Below are positions 25,790 to 36,370 of a stretch of DNA of 64,000 bases, one piece after another (within the stretch, counting starts at the first letter, position 1; each line of letters opens with the position of its first letter). The notes under the pieces are model-generated. The model was given only the letters and a program-made list of their open reading frames with translations, searched no databases and had not been told where the DNA came from. Made by a program: the position numbers and the translations under genes. The stretch covers positions 42,367 through 106,366 of the forward strand of contig NZ_CASFQD010000038.1 in assembly GCF_949296715.1 (NCBI RefSeq), written 5' to 3'. This DNA comes from an uncultured Alistipes sp. (GTDB lineage: Bacteria > Bacteroidota > Bacteroidia > Bacteroidales > Rikenellaceae).

Positions 25790-27970
25790 TTATCGGATGA
25801 AGAGCAGCTCGCGGTACTTCGGCAGCGGCCAGATCTGGTCGTCGACGATCTCCTCCAGCTTGTCGATGTGGCGGCGGATTTCGTCGAAGCAGACGGCCAC
25901 CGTGTCGTGGTAGGCAATGGCCTTTTCGCGCTGGTCCTCGATGCGGTTCGCATGCTTGCGCGCGTCGATCATCTCACCCGTCAGGCGCTGGATTGCTGCC
26001 GTGTGGTCCTGAATCTTCTTGATCAGCTCGATATCCGACGAGGCGTTCAGCCCCGGAATCTGCGACATCTTGTAGACCTTGTCCAGCAGCATCGCCTCGT
26101 ACTTCGACGCGATGGGGACGATGTGGTTCATGGCCAGGTCGCCCAGCACGCGGCCCTCGATCTGAATCTTCTTCGTGTAGGTCTCCCACTTGACCTCCGT
26201 GCGGGCCTCGAGCTCCACCTTCGTGAAGACACCCATCTCGTCGAACATCCGCAGCGACGACTCGTCGAGGTACCGGTCGAAGATCAGCGGCGTGGAGGTC
26301 TCGCAGTCCAGTCCGCGGCGCTTCGCCTCGGCCTTCCACTCGTCCGAGTAGCCGTTGCCGTCGAAATGGATCGCCTTGCACTCCTTGATCATCTTCTTGA
26401 GCACCTCGTAGATGGCCTTCTCCTTCTTGACGCCGGCCTCGATCTTCGCATCCACGGCCTTGCGGAAGGCCGTCAGCTCGCTCGCCACGGCCGTATTGAG
26501 CGTAATCATCGCCTCGGCGCAGTTGTCCGACGAGCCCACGGCGCGGAACTCGAAGCGGTTGCCCGTGAAGGCGAAAGGCGAGGTGCGGTTGCGGTCCGTG
26601 TTGTCGAGCAGCAGCGTCGGGATGTGCGAGATACCGCTCATCTTGAAGACGTTTTTGGCATCGAAGCGGATCACGCCGTCGCCCTTCGAGGCGGCCAGCT
26701 TGTCCAGCACGGCCGAGACCTGCGTCCCGAGGAAAGTCGAGATAATGGCCGGGGGCGCCTCGTTGGCACCCAGACGGTGGGCGTTCGTGGCGCTCATGAT
26801 CGACGCCTTGAGCAGTCCGTTGTGCTTGTAGACGGCCGACATGACGTTCACCAGGAAGGTGATGAACTGCAGGTTCTCCGACGCCGTCTTGCCCGGGCCG
26901 AGCAGGTTCACGCCCGTATCGGTGCCGAGCGACCAGTTGTTGTGCTTGCCCGAGCCGTTGATCCCCTTGAAGGGCTTTTCGTGCAGCAGCACACGGAACT
27001 TGTGGCGCCGCGCGATCTTGTCCATGACGGTCATCAGCAGCTGGTTGTGGTCGTTGGCCAGATTGGCCTCCTCGAAGACGGGAGCCAGCTCGTACTGGTT
27101 GGGCGCCACCTCGTTGTGGCGCGTCTTGACGGGAATGCCCAGCTTCAGGCACTCGTACTCGAGGTCCTTCATGAAGGCCATCACGCGCGTCGGGATCGCA
27201 CCGAAATAGTGGTCCTCCAGCTGCTGGTTCTTGGCCGACTCGTGACCCATGAGTGTACGGCCCGTCAGCATCAGGTCGGGACGCACGGCCCAGAGGCTTT
27301 CGTCCACGAGGAAATACTCCTGTTCCCAACCCAGGTAGGCAAAGACGCGCTGCACGTTCTTGTCGAAGTAGCGGCACACCTCCGTGGCGGCCTTGTCCAC
27401 AGCCGCAAGCGACCGCAGCAGGGGCACCTTGTAGTCGAGTGCCTCACCCGTATAGGCGATGAAGACGGTCGGGATACAGAGCGTCGTGTCGACGATGAAG
27501 GCCGGCGACGTGGGATCCCAGGCCGAATAGCCGCGCGCCTCGAACGTATTGCGGATACCGCCGTTGGGGAACGACGAGGCGTCGGGCTCCTGCTGCAGGA
27601 GCAGCTTGCCGGAGAACTCCTCCAGCACGCCGCCGTGGCCGTCGGGCTCGGCAAAGGCATCGTGCTTCTCGGCCGTACCGCCCGTCAGGGGCTGGAACCA
27701 GTGCGTGTAGTGGTCGGCGCCGTGCTCGAGCGCCCACTGGCGCATGCCCGCAGCGATCGAGTCGGCAACCTCACGCGTCAGCGGCGTGCGGTTCTCCATC
27801 GTATCGAGCAGCGCGGCGTAGGTCTTCTTGTCGAGGTACTTGCGCATGGCCGCACGGCCGAAGACCTTTTCGCCGAAATAATCCGACGGACGGCCCTCGG
27901 GCGCCTGCGCCTCGACGGCCGTGTGGTTGATGGCCGCATCGACCATCTTGAATCTGAGTAAGGATGACAT
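25790..27970 (-). CDS. glnN: type III glutamine synthetase
   Basis: This 726-residue enzyme makes glutamine from glutamate, ammonia and ATP. Its length is that of the GSIII family (GSI and GSII are about 450 and 370). GSIII blocks are clear: the N-terminal FGEKVFGRAAMRKYL, WEQEYFLVDE, HEKPFKGINGSGKHNNWS (substrate and metal site) and NRTSPFAFTGNRFEFRAVGSS. GSIII is the usual form in Bacteroidota and assembles as a double-ring dodecamer. The gene stands alone with a promoter at 28147-28178 and an unusually long 5' leader of about 170 nt, where nitrogen regulation could act. Confidence 0.97.
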   Translation of the reverse strand: MSSLLRFKMVDAAINHTAVEAQAPEGRPSDYFGEKVFGRAAMRKYLDKKTYAALLDTMENRTPLTREVADSIAAGMRQWALEHGADHYTHWFQPLTGGTAEKHDAFAEPDGHGGVLEEFSGKLLLQQEPDASSFPNGGIRNTFEARGYSAWDPTSPAFIVDTTLCIPTVFIAYTGEALDYKVPLLRSLAAVDKAATEVCRYFDKNVQRVFAYLGWEQEYFLVDESLWAVRPDLMLTGRTLMGHESAKNQQLEDHYFGAIPTRVMAFMKDLEYECLKLGIPVKTRHNEVAPNQYELAPVFEEANLANDHNQLLMTVMDKIARRHKFRVLLHEKPFKGINGSGKHNNWSLGTDTGVNLLGPGKTASENLQFITFLVNVMSAVYKHNGLLKASIMSATNAHRLGANEAPPAIISTFLGTQVSAVLDKLAASKGDGVIRFDAKNVFKMSGISHIPTLLLDNTDRNRTSPFAFTGNRFEFRAVGSSDNCAEAMITLNTAVASELTAFRKAVDAKIEAGVKKEKAIYEVLKKMIKECKAIHFDGNGYSDEWKAEAKRRGLDCETSTPLIFDRYLDESSLRMFDEMGVFTKVELEARTEVKWETYTKKIQIEGRVLGDLAMNHIVPIASKYEAMLLDKVYKMSQIPGLNASSDIELIKKIQDHTAAIQRLTGEMIDARKHANRIEDQREKAIAYHDTVAVCFDEIRRHIDKLEEIVDDQIWPLPKYRELLFIR

Positions 27971-28146
27971 AAAACTCCGTTATTGGATGACATGTTGCCG
28001 AGAAACGAAAACCGCGCGGGAAGGAGCCCGTATCTGCATCCTAACCTAACCTGAAACCCGGGGGCGGAGGGGCGTTTGCCACGCCGTCGTCCGATCCCGC
28101 GGAGCCGTGGCCCCTTCCCGGTGCGGTCCGTAATCTCTTTCGGCTG

Positions 28147-28178
28147 CAAATGTAATTATTTTCCCGATACGTTGTCAA
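28147..28178 (-). promoter_or_regulatory. promoter for glnN
   Basis: On the minus strand TTG (28178-28176), a 21-nt spacer and TACATTTG (28154-28147) fit the consensus, about 177 nt before the start codon. Confidence 0.7.
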
Positions 28179-28487
28179 TTCAAATTTTGCATTTTTCCGG
28201 AAAACACCCGATTTTTTTCGCCGTTTTCCGAAAATAGGGCCTGTTTTTTCGGTATACCGCTGTTTTTTCAAGCCATTTTCCAAAAAACAGACCCGTTTTT
28301 TCACCGAAATGCAGAAAAACACCAATTTGCGCTTTTCATTATTTTAGAGAAAATAACATCCAATATTGTCCTTTTTATCCCCGACAAACAGCGTCGTTTC
28401 CATCTGCCTGCATGCCCGACCGCCCGGCCGCCCGGCCCCGTGCAGGAAAAGAAGCCGCGCACGAAGTGTTATTTTGTTAACAATTTC

Positions 28488-28519
28488 TTGCTGCAATCGA
28501 CAATTATTTTGTAACTTTA
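28488..28519 (+). promoter_or_regulatory. promoter for the methylmalonyl-CoA mutase operon
   Basis: TTG (28488-28490), a 21-nt spacer and TAACTTTA (28512-28519, last base differing from TAnnTTTG) lie 53 nt before the mutA start. Confidence 0.55.
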
Positions 28520-28572
28520 CGTGCCAATTTGAACAAAAGGAACACAACACTCATACTAATCTCTAAATAGTT

Positions 28573-30423
28573 ATGGCAAATACCAATCGTGAAAAGCTGT
28601 TCACGGAATTCCCTCCGGTCCCGACCGAGAAGTGGGAGGAAGTGATTACGGCCGACCTGAAGGGTGCCGACTACGAGCGTAAACTCGTATGGCGCACGGG
28701 CGAAGGATTCAACGTCCGCCCCTACTACCGCGCCGAGAACCTCGAAGGCATCCAGTTCCTGAGCTCGCAGGCCGGCGAGTTCCCCTATGTAAGAGGTACG
28801 CGCGCGCACAACCGCTGGCGCGTACACCAGACCGTGACGGTCGCCTGCCCGAAGGAGGCCAACGCCGAGGCGCTCAAGCTCCTCAACTCGGGTGTCGACT
28901 CGCTCGGTTTCTCGATCGCCTCGGAGAACTTCTCGGCCGAGGAGCTCGACCAGCTGCTCGACGGAATCTCGATCCCCGCCATCGACATCGTCTTCTGCGG
29001 CGCGAAGGTGGGCCATCTGGCCGATCTCTTCCTCGCCAAGGTCGAGAAGGAGGGTATCGCCAGGGAGGAGGTGCACGCCGCCTTCTCGATCGACCCGCTC
29101 GTGCGCAACCTCTCCTCGAAGGGAGACTTCTGCTCGCCCAACGGTGAAAAGTGTTTCGCCCGCATCGCCGAGCTGATCCGCAAGACCGCCGAGTACAAGC
29201 ACGTGCGCATCGTGACGGTCAACGCCCAGATCTTCGGCAATTCGGGTTCGACGATCGTCGAGGAGCTCGCATTCGCCCTTTCGGCCGGCCACGACTACCT
29301 CGTGCGGCTGATGGACGAGGGACTGACCATCGACCAGGCCGCCCGCAAGCTGCGCTTCACGTTCTCGGTTACGTCCAACTACTTCATGGAGATCGCCAAG
29401 CTGCGCGCCGCCCGCATGCTGTGGGCCAACATCGTCAAGGGCTACAACCCCGAGAAGAACTGCGCCGGCAAGATGCTGATCCACGCCGAGACTTCGCGCT
29501 GGAACCAGACCGTCTACGACCCCTACGTGAACATGCTCCGCGGCACGACCGAAGCCATGTCGGCCGCCATCGGCGGTGTCTACTCGCTCGAGGTGACGCC
29601 GTTCGACCGCGCCTTCGAGGCCCCCACGGAGTTTGCCAAGCGCATCGCCCGCAACGTCGAGCTGCTGCTCAAGCACGAGTCGCACTTCGACCAGGTCGTT
29701 GACCCGGCCGGCGGTTCGTACTATATCGAAAACCTCACGCAGTCGATCGCTGCCGAGGCGTGGAAGCTCTTTCTCGAGATCGAGCAGAAGGGCGGCTACA
29801 CCGAGGCCTACAAGGCCGGCATGATCGTCGAGCGCGTGAAGGCTTCGGCCGCCGCCAAGGACAAGAACATCGCCACGCGCCGTCAGGTGCTGCTCGGCGC
29901 CAACCAGTACCCCAACTTCACGGAGGTCGCCGGCAAGGAGATCACCGCCGATGCCGTGACGCGCACGACGGCCGAGGGCAACATCCTCACGCCCTACCGC
30001 GGCGCCATGGCCTTCGAGGAGATGCGCCTGCACGTCGACCGCTCGGGCAAGAGCCCCAAGGCCTTCATGCTCACCTGCGGCAGCCTGGCCATGGCCCGCG
30101 CCCGCGCCCAGTTCTCGTGCAACTTCTTCGCCTGCGCCGGCATCCGCGTCATCGACAACACCTTCTTCAAGTCGATCGAGGAGGGCGTCGAGGCAGCCAT
30201 CGCCTCGAAAGCCGAGATCGTGGTGGTCTGCTCGAGCGACGACGACTACGCAGAGGTGGCTCCGAAGGTCAAGGAGCTGCTCGCCGGCCGCGCAATCCTC
30301 GTGGTTGCCGGAGCTCCGGCCTGCACGCCCGAACTGGAGGCACAGGGCATCACGAACTTCATCAACGTGAAGTCGAACGTGCTCGAAACACTGAAGTTCT
30401 ACCTTAAAGAGATGGGAATCTAA
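28573..30423 (+). CDS. mutA: methylmalonyl-CoA mutase small (beta) subunit
   Basis: This 616-residue subunit is the non-catalytic partner in the heterodimeric mutase that interconverts succinyl-CoA and methylmalonyl-CoA in propionate formation. It has the TIM-barrel fold seen in mutases ([34 protein letters not shown]) but its C-terminal cobalamin-like domain lacks the DxHxxG motif; the equivalent region reads [20 protein letters not shown]. This is normal for the small subunit. The stop is two bases before the start of mutB. A consensus-like promoter precedes it. Confidence 0.96.
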   Translation: MANTNREKLFTEFPPVPTEKWEEVITADLKGADYERKLVWRTGEGFNVRPYYRAENLEGIQFLSSQAGEFPYVRGTRAHNRWRVHQTVTVACPKEANAEALKLLNSGVDSLGFSIASENFSAEELDQLLDGISIPAIDIVFCGAKVGHLADLFLAKVEKEGIAREEVHAAFSIDPLVRNLSSKGDFCSPNGEKCFARIAELIRKTAEYKHVRIVTVNAQIFGNSGSTIVEELAFALSAGHDYLVRLMDEGLTIDQAARKLRFTFSVTSNYFMEIAKLRAARMLWANIVKGYNPEKNCAGKMLIHAETSRWNQTVYDPYVNMLRGTTEAMSAAIGGVYSLEVTPFDRAFEAPTEFAKRIARNVELLLKHESHFDQVVDPAGGSYYIENLTQSIAAEAWKLFLEIEQKGGYTEAYKAGMIVERVKASAAAKDKNIATRRQVLLGANQYPNFTEVAGKEITADAVTRTTAEGNILTPYRGAMAFEEMRLHVDRSGKSPKAFMLTCGSLAMARARAQFSCNFFACAGIRVIDNTFFKSIEEGVEAAIASKAEIVVVCSSDDDYAEVAPKVKELLAGRAILVVAGAPACTPELEAQGITNFINVKSNVLETLKFYLKEMGI

Positions 30424-30425
30424 TC

Positions 30426-32564
30426 ATGAGAGCGAAATTTTCAGAACTGAAATACGATGCAGGCGCGCAGAAGAGCTGCTGCGCCTCGAAAGGCTGCGGC
30501 GAGGTGGAACCGTGGCTCACGGCCGAGCGCATTCCCGTCAAGGGCGCCTATACGGCCGAAGACCTCGAAGGCATGGAGCACCTGAACTATGCGGCAGGTA
30601 TCGCCCCGTTCCTGCGCGGCCCCTACTCCACGATGTACGTCATGCGTCCGTGGACGATCCGCCAGTATGCCGGCTTCTCGACCGCCGAGGAGTCCAACGC
30701 CTTCTACCGCCGCAACCTCGCTGCCGGACAGAAGGGTCTGTCGGTGGCCTTCGACCTGGCGACGCACCGCGGCTATGACGCCGACCACCCGCGCGTGGTG
30801 GGCGACGTGGGCAAGGCCGGTGTCTCGATCTGCTCGGTCGAGGACATGAAGGTCCTCTTCAACGGCATTCCGCTCGACCGCATGTCGGTGTCGATGACCA
30901 TGAACGGCGCCGTGCTGCCCGTGCTGGCCTTCTACATCGTCACGGGTCTGGAGCAGGGCTGCACGCTCGACCATCTCTCGGGTACGATCCAGAACGACAT
31001 CCTCAAGGAGTTCATGGTGCGCAACACCTACATCTACCCGCCCGAGTTCTCGATGCGCATCATCGCCGACATCTTCGAGTACACGTCGAAGAACATGCCC
31101 AAGTTCAACTCGATCTCGATTTCGGGTTACCACATGCAGGAGGCGGGCGCCACGGCCGACATCGAGCTGGCCTACACGCTGGCCGACGGTCTGGAGTACC
31201 TGCGCGCAGGTATCAACGCCGGCATGTCGATCGACGCTTTCGCACCGCGTCTGTCGTTTTTCTGGGCCATCGGCATGAACCACTTTATGGAGATTGCCAA
31301 GATGCGTGCCGCCCGCATGCTGTGGGCGAAGATCGTCAAGCAGTTCAACCCGAAGAACCCCAAGTCGCTGGCACTGCGCACCCACTCGCAGACGTCGGGC
31401 TGGTCGCTCACGGAGCAGGACCCGTTCAACAACGTGGCCCGCACGGCGATCGAGGCCATGGGCGCCGCCCTCGGCCACACGCAGTCGCTGCACACCAACG
31501 CACTGGACGAGGCCATCGCCCTGCCGACGGACTTCTCGGCGCGTATTGCGCGTAACACGCAGATCTACATCCAGGAGGAGACCTCCGTATGCCGCGAGGT
31601 CGACCCGTGGGCAGGGTCCTACTACGTGGAGTCGCTGACCAACGAGATCGCACACAAGGCCTGGGAGCACATCCAGGAGATCGAGAAGCTGGGCGGCATG
31701 GCCAAGGCCATCGAGACCGGTATTCCGAAGATGCGTATCGAGGAGGCTTCGGCCCGCAAGCAGGCGCGTATCGACTCGGGCGTCGAGAAGATCATCGGCG
31801 TGAACGAGTACCGCCTGGAGAAGGAGGCGCCGATCGACATCCTCGCCGTCGACAACACGGCCGTCCGCGAGAGCCAGATCAAGCGTCTGAAGGAGCTGCG
31901 CGCCTCGCGCGACGAGGCCGCCGTGAAGAAGGCCCTCGCCGCCATCACCGAGTGTGTGAAGACCAAGCAGGGCAACCTGCTCGAGCTGGCCGTCGAGGCT
32001 GCGAAGGTCCGCGCCACGCTGGGTGAGATTTCCGACGCCTGCGAGGTGGTCGTAGGCCGCTACAAAGCCGTCATCCGTTCAATTTCAGGTGTATACAGTT
32101 CAGAAGTGAAAAACGACAAGTCTTTCGAGCACGCCAAGGAGCTGTGCGCCGAATTTGCCAAGAAGGAGGGCCGCCAACCGCGCATCATGATCGCCAAGAT
32201 GGGTCAGGACGGCCACGACCGCGGTGCCAAGGTCGTAGCGACGGGTTACGCCGATATCGGCTTCGACGTCGACATGGGCCCGCTGTTCCAGACGCCGGAG
32301 GAGGCTGCCAAGCAGGCTGTCGAGAACGACGTGCACGTGGTGGGCGTATCGTCGCTGGCCGCCGGTCACCTGACGCTCGTGCCGCAGCTGATCGCCGAGC
32401 TGAAGAAGCTGGGCCGCGAGGACATCGTTGTCATCGTGGGCGGTGTGATTCCGGCTCAGGACTACGATGAGCTCTACCGCGACGGTGCCGCCGCCATCTT
32501 CGGCCCCGGCACGCCGATTGCCACGGCCGCCATCAAGATTCTCGAAATCCTGATGGCCGAGTAA
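30426..32564 (+). CDS. mutB: methylmalonyl-CoA mutase large (alpha) subunit, B12-dependent
   Basis: This 712-residue catalytic subunit binds adenosylcobalamin and rearranges the carbon skeleton of succinyl-CoA to methylmalonyl-CoA. The N-terminal barrel includes [20 protein letters not shown] and [11 protein letters not shown]. The C-terminal cobalamin domain has the full base-off/His-on signature: DGHDRG with the cobalt-ligand His597, SSLAAGH, then GGVIP. It is spaced two nucleotides from mutA and closed by a strong terminator. Together they indicate a succinate-propionate fermentation; the epimerase and decarboxylase are not in this window. Confidence 0.98.
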   Translation: MRAKFSELKYDAGAQKSCCASKGCGEVEPWLTAERIPVKGAYTAEDLEGMEHLNYAAGIAPFLRGPYSTMYVMRPWTIRQYAGFSTAEESNAFYRRNLAAGQKGLSVAFDLATHRGYDADHPRVVGDVGKAGVSICSVEDMKVLFNGIPLDRMSVSMTMNGAVLPVLAFYIVTGLEQGCTLDHLSGTIQNDILKEFMVRNTYIYPPEFSMRIIADIFEYTSKNMPKFNSISISGYHMQEAGATADIELAYTLADGLEYLRAGINAGMSIDAFAPRLSFFWAIGMNHFMEIAKMRAARMLWAKIVKQFNPKNPKSLALRTHSQTSGWSLTEQDPFNNVARTAIEAMGAALGHTQSLHTNALDEAIALPTDFSARIARNTQIYIQEETSVCREVDPWAGSYYVESLTNEIAHKAWEHIQEIEKLGGMAKAIETGIPKMRIEEASARKQARIDSGVEKIIGVNEYRLEKEAPIDILAVDNTAVRESQIKRLKELRASRDEAAVKKALAAITECVKTKQGNLLELAVEAAKVRATLGEISDACEVVVGRYKAVIRSISGVYSSEVKNDKSFEHAKELCAEFAKKEGRQPRIMIAKMGQDGHDRGAKVVATGYADIGFDVDMGPLFQTPEEAAKQAVENDVHVVGVSSLAAGHLTLVPQLIAELKKLGREDIVVIVGGVIPAQDYDELYRDGAAAIFGPGTPIATAAIKILEILMAE

Positions 32565-32589
32565 CGCCGAGCGTTACCGACTATGTTCG

Positions 32590-32627
32590 ATTCCCTCCGA
32601 CCCGTGTGGTCGGAGGGAATTTTTTTT
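32590..32627 (+). terminator. rho-independent terminator after mutB
   Basis: ATTCCCTCCGACC and its complement form a perfect 13-bp stem with a 5-nt loop, followed by a run of T, 25 nt after the mutB stop. Confidence 0.92.
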
Positions 32628-32775
32628 GCAGTCCGGCAGCGCAGGACACCCCATCGAATCGTCCCCGGCAGTGAGCCGCTCCCGCAACGGACGACAGGGT
32701 GCGCTGCGGAGATGCGCTGCGAGCCATCCTTTCAGCCCCACCCCACCCTGACACATTGGCTGCCGCCGCAAGAGC

Positions 32776-32819
32776 ACAAAAAAGCCGGATACCCCGCCCC
32801 GAAGGTCGGAATATCCGGC
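32776..32819 (-). terminator. terminator after the iron alcohol dehydrogenase
   Basis: GCCGGATA (32783-32790) and TATCCGGC (32812-32819) form the base of a hairpin with a partly paired interior; on the minus strand it is followed by six T, about 25 nt beyond the stop at 32844. Confidence 0.75.
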
Positions 32820-32843
32820 AAAAAAAATGCTTCGCGAAAGCGC

Positions 32844-33986
32844 CTACAGGCAGGCCTCGAGGATGCGACGCGCCATGGCACCATCGACGTTGTGCGCCTC
32901 GCCGTGATGCACGCCCGAGGCGTTGAAGCGGCGCTCCACCTCGGCAATCGAGGCCTCGCCGATTCCCTCCTCCGAGAGGTGCGTCGAGAGCCCCAGCGAG
33001 CGGAAGAAGGCCTCCGTGCGGGCAATCGCCGCGTCGATGCGCTCCTCCTCCGAACCTTCGGTGATGCCCCAGATGCGCTCGCCGTACTGCAGCAGCTTGC
33101 CGTGCTTCTGCTCGCGCAGCGTGCGCAGCGTGCCGTTGATGACGATGGCCAGCGTCGCGCCGTGCGTCAGGCCGTGCAGCGCCGTCAGTTCGTGTCCGAT
33201 CATGTGCGTCGCCCAGTCCTGCGTCACACCCATGGCAATCATGTCGTTAAGCGCCAGCGTGGCCGAAAGCATGTACTCCGACATCGTGTCGTAGTCGCGC
33301 TCCTCGCCCAATGCCTTCGGGGCCACCTCGATCACCGTATGGAGGATACCTTCGGCCCAGCGGTCCATCAGGCGCGACTGTCCGGGCGTAGTCATGTACT
33401 GCTCGAGCACGTGCACGTAGGTGTCGGCCAGGCCGCAGGCGATCTGCCGCCCGGGCAGCGTGAAGAGCGTCTCGGGATCGAGCACCGAGAAGACGGGATA
33501 GTTGCCGTAGAAGGCGTACTTCTCCTGCGTTTCGTAACGCGAAATGACGGCTCCGGAATTCATCTCCGAACCCGTGGCGGCCATCGTGAGCACCGAGGCG
33601 AAGGGTACGCCGCAGGCGGCGCGGCCCTTGAGAACAATCTCCCACGGATCACCGTCATAGAGCAGGCCCGCGGCAATAAGCTTCGTGCCGTCGATCACCG
33701 AACCGCCGCCCACGGCCAGCAGGAAATCGACACCCTGCTCCTTGCCCTGCGCCACGGCCTTGCGCAGCGTCTCGACCGAGGGGTTGGGCTCGATGCCCCA
33801 GAACTCGGTCCAGGTACGCCCTTCGAGGGCGCGGACAACCTGGTCGTAAACCCCGTTGCGGCGCGCGCTGCCGCCGCCGAAGGTAATCATGATGTGTTTG
33901 TCGGCCGGAATCAGCTCGCCGAGCCGGACAATCTGTCCCTTTCCGAAGACGAGCTTCGTCGGGTTGCAATAGATAAAGTTGTTCAT
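32844..33986 (-). CDS. iron-containing alcohol dehydrogenase (YqhD/butanol dehydrogenase group)
   Basis: This 380-residue cytoplasmic oxidoreductase reduces aldehydes with NAD(P)H. The N-terminal dinucleotide domain has ITFGGGSARRNGVYDQV and AVGGGSVIDGTKL. The C-terminal helical domain supplies the metal ligands: an Asp in LADTYVHVLEQY and His residues in GHELTALHGLTHGATLAI and near HHGEAHN. The opening MNNFIYCNPTKLVFGKGQI and the length match the YqhD/BDH group, which favours NADPH and broad aldehyde substrates. It stands alone with its own terminator. The physiological substrate is unknown. Confidence 0.93.
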   Translation of the reverse strand: MNNFIYCNPTKLVFGKGQIVRLGELIPADKHIMITFGGGSARRNGVYDQVVRALEGRTWTEFWGIEPNPSVETLRKAVAQGKEQGVDFLLAVGGGSVIDGTKLIAAGLLYDGDPWEIVLKGRAACGVPFASVLTMAATGSEMNSGAVISRYETQEKYAFYGNYPVFSVLDPETLFTLPGRQIACGLADTYVHVLEQYMTTPGQSRLMDRWAEGILHTVIEVAPKALGEERDYDTMSEYMLSATLALNDMIAMGVTQDWATHMIGHELTALHGLTHGATLAIVINGTLRTLREQKHGKLLQYGERIWGITEGSEEERIDAAIARTEAFFRSLGLSTHLSEEGIGEASIAEVERRFNASGVHHGEAHNVDGAMARRILEACL

Positions 33987-34188
33987 ACGAAGAGGTATTG
34001 AAACAGTCGGTAAAATTCAATGGACTGGTCAAATTTAATAAAAAAGGGGCGTATACGCAACTGTCACGACCGTCGGGAAGAGGAAATCGGCTGACAAAAC
34101 GCCCCAGAACCGTCCGAACCGTCCCGAGCCGAAAGCGAAACGGGAATCGAAGCGAACGGCGCTGTGTACGGGCTATACGGGACGTTGG

Positions 34189-34229
34189 AAAAAAACGATG
34201 AAGCTGCCCGAAGCAACTCCATCGTTTTT
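34189..34229 (-). terminator. terminator after the PpiD-like gene
   Basis: AAAAACGATG (34191-34200) pairs with CATCGTTTTT (34220-34229), with extra partial pairing inside and a T run on the minus strand, 22 nt after the stop codon at 34252. Confidence 0.8.
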
Positions 34230-34251
34230 GTCAACCGGCCATCGCGGACCG

Positions 34252-36282
34252 TTAGAAATACTTGCCGCGCAGGTCCTGAATGTTGGCCATCTGCTGTACG
34301 GCCTGCAGGGCGTACTGCTGCGTCATGCCCTCCAGCATGGCCTGTGCACGCACCTTCTCGCCCTCGGCGGTCTGCTTGTCGGCGGTCTGGATGTCATCCA
34401 CCTGGAAGACATAGACGCCCGACAACCCCTTCACGGGACCCGAAACGACACCCTGCTCGGTCGTCGAGGCGATTGCGCCGACCAGACGCGGCTCGACACC
34501 CGGGCCGTTGATATAGAAGGATGCGGCGGTCACGCCCTCGAAATCGGCCACCTCGGAACCGAGGCTTGCGGCCTTCTCGTCGAGCGTCGAACCCGAAAGG
34601 TTCTTGACGATGTATTCATACTTCTTGTCGCGCACGACCTGCGAACGCACCTGCGTCATCACCTTGTTCAGCGATGCGTAGTCGTCATCGTCGATGCCGG
34701 TCAGGATGGCGATCACATAGTCGTTGCCGACAGTGAAAATCTCCGAAACGTCGCCCACTTCGGCGCCGTAAGCCCAGCGGGCCACCTCACGCGAATCCTC
34801 CAGACCGCGGATCGTCCGCTCGCCCCGCGTCAGCGTAGCCACGCGCGGCGTGATGGCCGCAGCGGAAGCCGCCTCGGCAAAAGCCTCCGACGAACCCTTG
34901 GCATTCACCGAGAAGCTGCCGGCCTGGTTGTGCACACTGCGGCGCGTAGCCTCCGATGCACGTACCGGATAGGTAATCGAAGCCACCTGCACATGCTTCG
35001 AGGGTTTCGTTGTACGGTATACCTGCATGAGCTGAATGGCGTCACCCGAAGCGATCTTCACGATATCGCCCTGCTTGGCACCGGCCAGTGCGGAGGCGAA
35101 CTCGCCCGTGAAGGCCGAGAAGGGCAGCACGCCCACTTCGCCGCCGTTGGCGGCCGTTGCATCGTAAACCGAGTACTGCGAAGCGGCCTGCGCAAAGTCA
35201 CCGCCCTTGCGGAGCGCCGTCAGCAGGCTGTCCGCCAGCGCCTCTTCCGTATAGGGAAGCACAATGTGGCGGATACCCAGCGAATCGGGAACCGTCTTCG
35301 TGTCGAGCACGCGCGACATCGTCCACTCGTTGTTCTTCAGCACGGGGCCGTAGGCACGTCCGGCCATCAGCGCCGCCGACTCCTCGTCCGTAAGCTGGGC
35401 GGCCGAGACGTAGTTCTCGGCGATATGGCCGTTTCGGTTCGCACGCACGAAGGCACGCAGGTCCTCGGCCGCCACAAACCCTTCGCCGACCTCACGCGCC
35501 TGCTTCTCCAGAGCGAGCATGTCGTCGTCCGTGGGCGACACCTCGAAGACCACATACGACAGCGAACGCGACGGCGTCTGCCTGAACTGGTCCTTGTGGC
35601 TCCCGTAGTAGGCCTTCAGGTCGCTCTCCGACACGGAAACGAGCGAATCGGGCACCGAGGTGTACTTCTTGCCGGCCCACTTGCCCGCAAAGGTTTCGTT
35701 CGCCGACTTCACGCCGTTGGCCACCTCCAGCGAGTTGACATAGGCGCCGCCGCGCACCAGTCCGGCATACTTCTGCAGCAGGCGCTCCAGCCGGGCCTGC
35801 TCGTTGAGCTGCGCCCAGGCCTGCTGCGCCTCGCCCGTCGTGGCCTGCGCGAGGAACTCGCTGACGGCAGCCACGTCATACTGGCCCGTGCGGGGATCGG
35901 CAAAGGCGTTGTAGAAAGCCTGCGACATGTGCTCGCCGCTGATCATGGCCACGCGCTCGGGGTCCGTGACGCGAAGGCCTATCTTCTCGAAGCCGGGCTC
36001 CAGCACATGCTTGGCAATAAGCGACTGCCACGCGGCATTGGCCAGCATGGCCGACTGCTGCTCGTCGCTCTCCTGCGCACCGCTCTGCGCCTTGACCAGT
36101 TCGTACTGCTCGTAATACTCCGAATAGTTGATCTTGTCACCGTCGATGACACCGACCTTCGGATCGTTGCCCGAGAATCCCATCTCGGTCTTCAGAGAGA
36201 GGATGAATGCCAAGAGGGCCAGTGCGATGATAATCGACAGCACCACGCCGAACTTGGTTCGTAAAGTGTTTAAACTTGCCAT
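34252..36282 (-). CDS. PpiD-like membrane-anchored peptidyl-prolyl isomerase/chaperone
   Basis: This 676-residue protein has a short cytoplasmic start (MASLNTLRTKFG), one membrane anchor at about 12-30 and a large periplasmic part. A SurA-N-type chaperone segment (about 35-250) surrounds a parvulin domain near 335-420, seen as GIRHIVLPYTEEALADSLL, KGGDFAQAASQYS and NGGEVGVLPFSAFTGEF. A second, degenerate rotamase-like region follows. The layout SurA_N-parvulin-C-terminal domain with an N-terminal anchor is that of PpiD, which helps fold outer-membrane proteins leaving the Sec translocon. It lies downstream of lptC and a CNNM-type gene, with its own -7 box at 36321-36328. Confidence 0.9.
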   Translation of the reverse strand: MASLNTLRTKFGVVLSIIIALALLAFILSLKTEMGFSGNDPKVGVIDGDKINYSEYYEQYELVKAQSGAQESDEQQSAMLANAAWQSLIAKHVLEPGFEKIGLRVTDPERVAMISGEHMSQAFYNAFADPRTGQYDVAAVSEFLAQATTGEAQQAWAQLNEQARLERLLQKYAGLVRGGAYVNSLEVANGVKSANETFAGKWAGKKYTSVPDSLVSVSESDLKAYYGSHKDQFRQTPSRSLSYVVFEVSPTDDDMLALEKQAREVGEGFVAAEDLRAFVRANRNGHIAENYVSAAQLTDEESAALMAGRAYGPVLKNNEWTMSRVLDTKTVPDSLGIRHIVLPYTEEALADSLLTALRKGGDFAQAASQYSVYDATAANGGEVGVLPFSAFTGEFASALAGAKQGDIVKIASGDAIQLMQVYRTTKPSKHVQVASITYPVRASEATRRSVHNQAGSFSVNAKGSSEAFAEAASAAAITPRVATLTRGERTIRGLEDSREVARWAYGAEVGDVSEIFTVGNDYVIAILTGIDDDDYASLNKVMTQVRSQVVRDKKYEYIVKNLSGSTLDEKAASLGSEVADFEGVTAASFYINGPGVEPRLVGAIASTTEQGVVSGPVKGLSGVYVFQVDDIQTADKQTAEGEKVRAQAMLEGMTQQYALQAVQQMANIQDLRGKYF

Positions 36283-36320
36283 ATAAAAGTGAATTATTCG
36301 TATAGTTTCGAATTAGCAGT

Positions 36321-36328
36321 CAAAGGTA
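36321..36328 (-). promoter_or_regulatory. -7 element for the PpiD-like gene
   Basis: The minus strand reads TACCTTTG about 39 nt before the start codon, in the 88-bp gap after the CNNM-type gene. No clear -33 TTG is present. Confidence 0.5.
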
Positions 36329-36370
36329 GTAAATTATTCGGAATAGACCTTATCTTGCGCACAAAAATTC

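Larger units (their letters stand above)
27971..28572. other. 602-bp divergent intergenic region between glnN and mutA
   Basis: The first 170 bp are the GC-rich glnN leader. The part from about 28150 to 28380 is strikingly T-rich on the plus strand with many runs of five to seven T, and holds the glnN promoter. A GC-rich patch at 28411-28447 contains the doubled unit CGCCCGGC. The last 60 bp carry the mutA promoter. I found no credible gene and no cobalamin riboswitch box. Confidence 0.7.

Noticed and set aside
28340..28572. Possible cobalamin riboswitch before methylmalonyl-CoA mutase
   Set aside because: I found no B12-box-like GCCACTG motif or the expected paired elements; the GC-rich patch is a simple repeat.
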